Program-made: the position numbers and the translations under genes
Assembly (NCBI RefSeq): GCF_014805625.2
Contig: NW_023998456.1
Span: forward strand, 1,535,187-1,599,186
Source of the DNA: Glossina fuscipes
Taxonomy: Eukaryota > Arthropoda > Insecta > Diptera > Glossinidae
Direction of reading: 5' to 3'
Length of the DNA stretch: 64,000 nucleotides
The notes under the pieces: generated by a model
The model's input: only the letters and a program-made list of their open reading frames with translations
Database searches by the model: none
Told to the model about the DNA's origin: nothing
Part shown: positions 59,101-64,000 of the stretch, piece after piece
Layout of the letters: the number at the start of each line of letters is the position of its first letter
How positions within the stretch are numbered: position 1 is the stretch's first letter

Positions 59101-62100
59101 CTCTGTTAGCCTAGCTTAACAATGTATTTGCGACTTTGCTAGTTGTGTTTACATATAAGTTCACACCGTTCTCTGAAGCATATTACTGAATATGGCGAAA
59201 GTCTAGCTTCTTTTTTTAGCGATGTGGATGTAAAATGAGGCCGATTTTTTGTATAGAAAGGTCCCGCAAATTAATGAAAAACACTAATTTATTCCTTGGA
59301 TAATTTCTGTTGGATTTGCAATTATATTAAGTTTCCCATCACTTATCACCTTATAGTGAGTCTTCGTACTGTGGCCGCTTACTCGATGTTTGCTATTTCT
59401 TTTACATTCCCAGGACCCTTTAGTCCAAAAAATAAACATTTTTTTGTCAATATTTTTAATAACTACGAGAACCATATCTGTCTGTATATCATAATGGAGT
59501 ATAGGTTATAAAATGTGGTTTAGGAAACCAACAGAAGGAGATTTCATGTTAGGCACAAAAATGTTCCTATCATTCTTGAGAAAATTTTAGCGTTTATTTA
59601 AAAAATTAAAGTAAAGTAATATTTGATTCAAAGTATTGGTCAGCGTTTTCTAATTTTCTCTCGACCTTCGAACAATATGTGGACACGACATTGAAATAAT
59701 AAACTTATTATATCTACACACATTATTAAGTGATGTCATAAGTGTAGATAAAATCATTGACCATCAACAGATGGTCGGACTTCCTTTCGGGTTGATCTTG
59801 AAAGTGTGATTAAATATAGAAAATATATTAGACATGTTTCTCGTGATCAAAACAAATTTGTTTTACAGATGTTTTTTTTTTCATATTTTCCGAATCAGAG
59901 AACCTTACATTGTTGTTGTGTAGCAACAATAAGGGCAGAGGAACTTTATGTAAACTTACTTATTAGTAATAACGCTAACGAAGCCAGCACATGTGGTTTT
60001 GTCTTTGCATGATGTCAAGCAAATAAATCGAAATCGAATTTGAAATATTTAAAAGCAAATCACGAAAGCATATTGACAAAAAATGAGCTTTGAAACAGAA
60101 ATACTTTTAAAAAAAAATTCTCTAATAACTAAATCGGTCTTGTCAAACGCCAAGCACGTTTTGCATCGAAAAATTATTACAGTGGCTTTCATTCATAAGT
60201 AAATACGCCGCTAAGAACAGTTATTCTATGCTCCCCCTTAAGGTATAATATAGAAGAGTTAACGTGTAAAACAAATCGCTTGGGTACGTACAAATATTCA
60301 GCCCCTCAATAAGCGCTTATAGAATGTGCGCCCGAAATATATTCCCACGAAAGTAAACATTATTTGATAGATGTGGGCGAATACACTTTATGACTTCAAT
60401 CAAATTAACATATAAAAATTAATAGAAAATATTTTAATAGCGAAAAAACAATTAAAAATTGAAAAGATTTCATTGCATTCACAAAACTACTTTAGAGAGA
60501 AACAAGTAAGAACATTGCAGTCGGGCAAGCTTAACTATTAGGTACCCTATCCCAATTCGTCCAGTACAGTTATTCATTCGTTGTAATAATAATGAATCAA
60601 AAGTTAGACACATTGTGTTCATGCAATGGCATCATGCAATTCGCTAAGATTGATTCCTATGTCAATTCACTATTATGAACGAATTTCCACTTTGCCACAA
60701 TTTCATTCAATTTTCATAGGAACTCATTAGATGAGAGGGGGTTCACATAATTGCCCGAGCCGATCGAAGATTTTCGCACCATTTTATAATGCTGAAATAG
60801 TATTACTTAACCATGTTTGTCGGGAAATTATGAAAATTGTAATTTTTTTCTAAATAACGACTTTTCAAAAGAGGGTGAATAGGTCCAAACTAAGCTCAGT
60901 AGCGTTCGTCCTTGGGTTTAAGCAAGCTTTTATATCAAATTTTATCAAAATATCTGAAAAATTGCGACCTGCAGCTTGAACACAAATTTACATGGTCAGC
61001 CATCAGACAGACAGACAGACAGACAGACAGAAGGACAGATAGGCAGTAAATGATTCTGAATTGATTAGTATTGTAAAACGTTGATCTGTCTTAAGCCGTT
61101 CTGCGTGTTACCTATGCTGGCACAAACCTAATATACCCTGTATTGCAAGCTGTGTAAGGTATAATTGATTAAAATTTTATAGGAGAAAATATTTTTACGA
61201 GTAAATTGTCTGAATTCATTTAAAATGAGCACTTTCCGTTGATTATATATGGTCCTCTCTCATTTAACGTTTATGCGTACATTACAGATGATTGACCATG
61301 TACTAGATGCATCATGCCGTTTGTGAAACGGACAAATGCAAAGTAGACTTTTTTAGGAGAGCATATATGTCGGAGATTGGACTGAAGTTTCAATCCTTTC
61401 GTGTATTTATGGAGTAATATAATATAAAATTCTTCAATTCTTACATGCTATGAAATTTACTATTAAAAAAAAAAAAAAAAAAGCTCAGGCGTGGCTCGGA
61501 AAAGAGTTATTCTACGTTTGGATAAGGAACCCTAATGAACGCTCGGTTGGATTAAGTTGGTGACAGCATTACAGCAACAGGACGCATTCGGCGGTAATAG
61601 TTTGGTTTCGTTTGAGTTTATATTGATCTGAAATTTTCTGCCAACCATTTATGTGATTTCTAAAATAAAATTTAAAATCCCGATCCCACCGACAATTACT
61701 ATTTCGCATTTAGTGTATTAAGAAAGATTTGTTGCAAGGCGACCATAATCTTCCTATTTATTTCAATTTTGTTAGAGGTTTCCTGTCTCTTTATAAAATT
61801 TCCCCTACTCATAGAATATTACGTGTTAGATTTTATGCTTGAATGCGCTGTTGATTTTTTTAATGGAAATTGTAAACACACGCCTTAGTATGCAATGATC
61901 CCATACTTATTGCAAGCAGGTAGCTGATGAGAATTTTTTAAAACTAAGTAAATAAACAAGTAACAAACAATAGCCGGGCAAGGCCGATATTTTAGATAGC
62001 CTACACCAGTTCGCTTAATCAATTAAGTTTTCTCCGATTCGAAACATTTTTAATACCGTTATAATATACCTTTGTATCATAAGTGGTGTAGAGTATAAAA

Positions 62101-64000
62101 ATGTTAAAACTACCTTGTATGAAGCACAATAAATATTGCATGGGATTCGAAATCGTAGTCATTTGCACCTATCGGGAAACTTATGTAGATAATTATTCTA
62201 TCGCATTTGCACATAATTTAACTCTGATATTCCTTTAAGTAGATGCAGGAGGGTATTCACCGATTGAAAATTGTTTTTGCTTAGCTTTTTGAAGATTTGC
62301 TAAATTCCTAAAATGATTTCTACAATGGACCCTTAATATTCCCGCCTTTTCTTTTTTGCACGCAGTCATTGTCTACGTTACTACTCTTGTTATCAAGCCT
62401 TTACTAACAGCTAATACCATCAATAGTTTTTTTTCTTTTGGGAGTACATTCATACTGTTTTTTTACAATATATGTAACACCCAAAAGGAAGCTTCACACA
62501 CCCTATAAATTATATATATATATTTATGATCAACGTGATAGGTTGATTTGATTTAGCCATGTCTGTCTGTCTGTCTCACTGTGTGCTCGTAGTGATTAAA
62601 TTTTATTTTTTCTCTTTTTTGAGGTTGTATGCTTATTGATCATAACGCTAACAAGATAACATGTTTAAAACTATTTTGTACATCCCTTTAAAGAAGATAT
62701 ATTATCCGTTTACGAATGGATTAATTCTAAAATGAATATGGTAGACACCGCGATTAATTTTTCCTTAACAATACCGGCGATATAGGTATCAAATAAAAGA
62801 ACTTGGAAAGTAGAATGCGAAGAGCGTAGCGGTGAGTATACGAGATTCGGACCCCGCCGCATAAAACTTTCTTACTTGTTAAAATTGAAACCGAAAATTG
62901 CTTCCTTCAAATCTATTTGAAAGGTGCTTAGAGGAAATTAAATGCTTCATTGCGAATAGCTTTACACACTGTTTTTCACGTTTTTGTCCCGAACATTAAA
63001 TGCCAAAATTAATCGCACTTAATCGTATTTCATTAATATCGTGTGGAACTCCGCGCATTTGTCTTCGTTCTTAAGTTAAACAAATGCTTATTTTGACAGG
63101 ATTGAAGGTTGACATACTGCCAAGTTGGATATATTTTCGCTTATTTGCCTTGTTTGTACATTTTGGTATTTATTATAAGTGAGCAAATATGTTTGTATCG
63201 CAGAATTAGTCAATTCTTCTGAGTGCATCGTAAAGCCCCGCGTTTTCAATAGAAATCTTTTAAGCCGGTCCTCAGTAAGCCGATGCTTATGAAATTTTGC
63301 ACAACCTTTTGCAAGGTTTCTAAAAACGTTTCCTGCAAAGACAGAATAGGCGCTTTCAGCCGCTTTCGCAAAAATCTTCTCTAATACTACTGTTATTATT
63401 CTTCAATCATGTGGCGACGTGGATATTAGACTTTCCACTATATAAACGAAAAAAATGTTTTTGAAAGTTCTTTGCTTGTAGTAATGGATCGGTCGTTTGC
63501 ATATTCACTTTAGAAGAATTTTACAAAATCACTGAGCCATTACTTTAAACCTATGTACAAGAATTGGATATTCTGCTAGTTGTGGATTTGTCAGCCTGGA
63601 AATCTCGACTGCTTTGATTTGGAACTTTCAGATAACTTATTTAAGTATTTAAGGATGTTCATTGTGTACATATATATATGTATATATACTGGCTTCTAAA
63701 TATATATTTTCGAACTTATCAGAATCTATTTTTAAACTTGACTTGACTACTATGCACATAAGGGCAAGTGGGCAAATATTTCTTCATTCAGTATTATTAC
63801 CCTACCAAAGAATATATATTTTGCCGGTTTAATACTACGCATAGGATGACGAAACAAGTGCAGAGACGGAATGTGGTAGAAGAGAGTAGTACATGTTCAT
63901 AATTTTTTCTAGTTTTAACTAATTTAAAATTACTTATCTTGCTCCTTAAGAAGGTCCACAAAAAAGTATTTTTACTTACTTTAATACGCGGATCCAGATC
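41662..64000 (-). CDS. pcs: parcas / SH3BP5 family Rab11 GEF, partial (5' end outside window)
   Basis: SH3BP5 proteins are coiled-coil guanine-nucleotide exchange factors for Rab11; fly parcas also interacts with Btk29A. Exons in view on the minus strand: 64000-63980 (D-L-D-P-R-I-K, donor GTAAGT), 43306-43244 (21 codons, IELENLNSATDEINKLEIE), 43150-42973 (178 nt, containing IEKARPYYEALEKARAAQ) and 42911-41662 (415 codons). All phases fit: 0, 0, then 1. The coiled-coil core runs through FDNAWQEMLNHATQKVMDAE, INKSRPYFEEK and ALRNLERISDDIH. The C-terminal half is acidic and low-complexity and ends in the basic run KQRRRSLN. The first intron seen spans 43307-63979 and contains Sam50 and a tRNA gene. 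The N-terminus is missing. Confidence 0.9.
43421..46200 (+). CDS. Sam50: Sam50 / SAMM50, mitochondrial outer-membrane beta-barrel assembly, 444 aa if the frameshift is an error
   Basis: Core channel of the SAM complex, inserting beta-barrel proteins and contacting MICOS. Seven exons: 43421-43489, 43563-43684, 43781-44101, 44192-44303, 44377-44808, 45864-45989 and 46049-46200. The POTRA region covers exons 2-3 (ARVDRVNVSGLLRTHNDYV, then LGIFKDVSVHID). The Omp85/BamA barrel follows, with the lid motif LRGFKYGGAGP (family I/L-R-G-F) and the C-terminal strand FQFGIGYEFV. Exon 6 begins TYWSTGFH, but continuation as LWAPLPYRQVF requires one more base. The spliced length is 1334 nt, one short of a multiple of three. 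The break lies at 45885-45893. It is nested antisense in the parcas intron; its ATG is 114 bp from a parcas exon. Confidence 0.93.
45440..45520 (+). mobile_element. tRNA-like scrap with a B box in Sam50 intron 5
   Basis: The 1055-bp fifth intron contains AAGCAAGGTAGCAGGTTCGA followed by AACCCGGTG, a good pol III B box (GGTTCGAAACC), and then a (TTTA)n-rich stretch. No A box or foldable tRNA was found, so a degenerate SINE is more likely than a tRNA gene. Confidence 0.35.
46201..47985. other. parcas intron, nothing firm
   Basis: Sam50 3' flank, then AT-rich sequence. Bases 47400-47640 are less AT-rich (for example CCGACCGGTCGAGCGAATAT) and may be a transposon scrap. No protein family was recognised in either strand. 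Confidence 0.35.
47990..48095 (-). mobile_element. Second tRNA-like SINE candidate
   Basis: On the minus strand: GTGCGAGCTAACGGCTGGTA (A-box-like), then after about 50 bases GGGGTTCAAATCTCAAGC (B box), followed by an A- and T-rich body. It shares the B-box context AATCTCAAG with the main SINE family but is otherwise different. No target duplication was recognised. Confidence 0.35.
48233..48308 (+). mobile_element. 5'-truncated SINE copy
   Basis: Carries only the 3' body of the main family: GCCGATAGCCGAGGACGCTA, then AATTTAGTCCTTGAATTTAT and TTCTCTGCCTTAATAATAAT, ending in the AAT-type tail. Confidence 0.75.
48309..50215. other. parcas intron, AT-rich, nothing recognised
   Basis: Poly-A and poly-T runs (49383-49395, 49755-49769). 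No gene or repeat family was identified. Confidence 0.4.
50220..51000 (-). mobile_element. Tc1-like transposon relic
   Basis: Minus-strand translations in two frames give the Tc1 transposase layout. From about 50923: K-S-S-R-V-I-F-N-E-I-G-N, then S-R-T-I-R-R-R-L (the second DNA-binding helix-turn-helix), then GPFLRKVNLEK. From about 50600: LIIWGEFSWKEVGLIHLVE, then TMNRFLLKILLETVMSLYA (family: VMVWGCFSxxGVGPLHxIEG and the YxxILExxxLPYA helix). The frame is broken between the two parts and stops occur. Ends were not resolved. Confidence 0.75.
51170..51450 (+). repeat. Dispersed repeat family R2 copy
   Basis: Landmarks: GACTTGACCCATTTTCAATA, TTGCGTGCAAGAACTTCCAA, AGACATGGCTAAATCAAATC, ATATATATACTTTATAG and GTCCGAAGCTTCCTTCTG, in the family order. 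Noncoding. Confidence 0.65.
51451..53119. other. parcas intron, nothing recognised
   Basis: No gene or repeat was identified; several A-rich tracts near 52400-52570. Confidence 0.4.
53120..53149 (+). repeat. (GA)n microsatellite
   Basis: About 15 GA dinucleotides, uninterrupted, inside the parcas intron. Such tracts can bind GAGA factor in flies, which would be an inference here. Confidence 0.9.
53150..54440. other. parcas intron, nothing recognised
   Basis: Mixed-composition unique sequence with no supported exon, repeat or RNA. Confidence 0.4.
54480..55320 (+). repeat. Dispersed repeat family R2, two abutting copies
   Basis: First copy about 54480-54860 (GTTGTAGGCGTATCACTTTC, GGACAAACGAACAGAGGAAC). 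Second copy about 54880-55320 (GTTCAAACGATTTGACTGAT, CAATGCCAACCTGCGTGCAA, CCAATTTAAAGTCGATAGGT, GGTGGACATGTTTAAATCGA, GAAGCTTCCTTTTGGGCGTC). The open frames in both are incidental. Confidence 0.6.
55321..57804. other. parcas intron, AT-rich, nothing recognised
   Basis: No exon, repeat family or RNA was supported. The plus-strand frame 57394-57840 runs into the tRNA gene and is not a credible protein. Confidence 0.4.
57805..57886 (+). tRNA. tRNA-Leu (anticodon AAG)
   Basis: The full cloverleaf can be drawn. The acceptor stem GGTAGTG pairs with CGCTGCC, and the discriminator is A. The A box is TGGCCGAGCGG in the D arm. The anticodon stem CTGGT/ACCAG encloses the loop TTAAGGC, giving anticodon AAG. 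The long variable arm CTCTTCGGAG is typical of class II tRNAs, and the TpsiC arm GTGGGTTCGAATCCCAC contains the B box. A run of eight T's from 57891 serves as pol III terminator. It has no intron and lies antisense within the parcas intron. Confidence 0.97.
57887..58505. other. parcas intron, tRNA 3' flank, nothing else
   Basis: T-run terminator directly after the tRNA, then AT-rich unique sequence. Confidence 0.4.
58510..58800 (-). mobile_element. mariner transposase relic
   Basis: On the minus strand from about 58795: F-G-C-N-D, then F-D-V-N-D-K-K-R-T-G-G-P-K-K-L-E. It continues in another frame as L-L-K-E-N-P-A-Q-T-F-K-E-L-S-N-T-L, then IDKSTSSSRLQ. These match the N-terminal helix-turn-helix part of mariner transposases (FDVxDKxRSGxPKK, DPxQTxxELAxxLxVxxxTISxxL). 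The catalytic domain is absent. Confidence 0.78.
58801..60524. other. parcas intron, nothing recognised
   Basis: AT-rich unique sequence with no supported exon or repeat. Confidence 0.4.
60525..61170 (+). repeat. Dispersed repeat family R1, long copy with (GACA)n
   Basis: Starts GCAGTCGGGCAAGCTTAACT and ATTAGGTACCCTATCCC, is interrupted by about 250 bases, resumes at 60855 AACGACTTTTCAAAAGAGGG, then TCAAATTTTATCAAAATATC, GCGACCTGCAGCTTGAACAC, a GACA microsatellite at 61005-61030, and ends CAAACCTAATATACCCTGTA, then GTGTAAGGTATAA. It is the best-preserved 3' half of the family here. Confidence 0.68.
61971..62100 (+). repeat. Dispersed repeat family R1, ends only
   Basis: Has the family start (GCCGGGCAAGGCCGATATTT, AGCCTACACCAGTTCGC) and the family end (TATAATATACCTTTGTATCA, GTGGTGTAGAGTATAA) with the middle deleted, as in MITE-like deletion derivatives. 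Confidence 0.6.
62460..62870 (-). repeat. Dispersed repeat family R2 copy
   Basis: TGTAACACCCAAAAGGAAGC, a TA run, TTGATTTGATTTAGCCATGT, a (TGTC)n tract at 62563-62577, GAGGTTGTATGCTTATTGAT, AATATGGTAGACACCGCGAT and GGTATCAAATAAAAGAACTT match the copy at 6085-6900. Confidence 0.65.
62871..63979. other. parcas intron 5' part, nothing recognised
   Basis: Downstream of the parcas donor at 63979. AT-rich with a (TA)n patch at 63666-63685. Confidence 0.4.

Larger units (their letters stand above)
43307..63979 (-). other. parcas intron of about 20.7 kb hosting Sam50 and tRNA-Leu
   Basis: The donor GTAAGT (63979-63974, minus) follows the codons for D-P-R-I-K. The acceptor TTTTTTGCAG precedes I-E-L-E-N-L-N at 43306. 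In SH3BP5 relatives these two peptides are adjacent (DPRIQ then xELExLN). There is no usable ATG for parcas between 43307 and 43420, so the upstream exon must lie beyond Sam50. Confidence 0.85.

Overview
The window is AT-rich nuclear DNA from a higher (schizophoran) fly. It has spliced genes with short GT-AG introns, fly-like protein sequences (proteasome beta5, Sam50, SH3BP5/parcas, LTO1, METTL25, clan-3 P450s), a tRNA-Leu(AAG), tRNA-derived SINEs, and piggyBac, Tc1 and mariner relics. No species is claimed; a calyptrate or tephritid-like fly is an inference.

Layout. 1-709: the last exons of an unrecognised gene that enters from the left edge, with a one-base frameshift. 1.2-22.1 kb: a cytochrome P450 cluster. 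Gene A (minus) and gene B (plus) share a 169-bp bidirectional promoter. The pair was duplicated as a block about 8.5 kb further on, giving gene C (intact, plus) and a decayed copy of A (psiA, minus) carrying a SINE. A fourth P450, gene D (minus), follows. The spaces between these genes hold a dead piggyBac element, SINEs, a non-LTR retrotransposon scrap, two families of noncoding dispersed repeats and tandem repeats. 22.1-30.4 kb: no convincing gene, with a 31-bp minisatellite and a 36-bp degenerate repeat.

30.5-38.2 kb is gene-dense. It holds a decayed MCCC2-like carboxylase fragment, an intronless proteasome beta5 gene, a METTL25-like methyltransferase convergent with it, an LTO1 ORF lying only 2 nt upstream of the METTL25 ORF (an apparent dicistronic unit), a Vps20/CHMP6-like pseudogene fragment, and a two-exon C2HC-finger protein of unknown role.

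41.7-64.0 kb is one large gene, parcas/SH3BP5, on the minus strand. The last 21 bases of the window are the end of an upstream coding exon, so exons in view are separated by an intron of about 20.7 kb. Sam50 (plus strand, seven coding exons) and a tRNA-Leu lie inside that intron, together with Tc1, mariner, SINE and dispersed-repeat relics. Sam50 exon 6 has a one-base deletion that is probably a sequence error.

The P450s are predicted ER-bound xenobiotic or lipid oxidases. The right half holds housekeeping genes for protein degradation, Fe-S protein and translation-factor maturation, mitochondrial outer-membrane beta-barrel assembly and Rab11 activation. No previously undescribed molecular system was found. 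The most notable items are the nested-gene architecture, the dicistronic pair, and the duplicated P450 promoter block with a conserved direct-repeat element.
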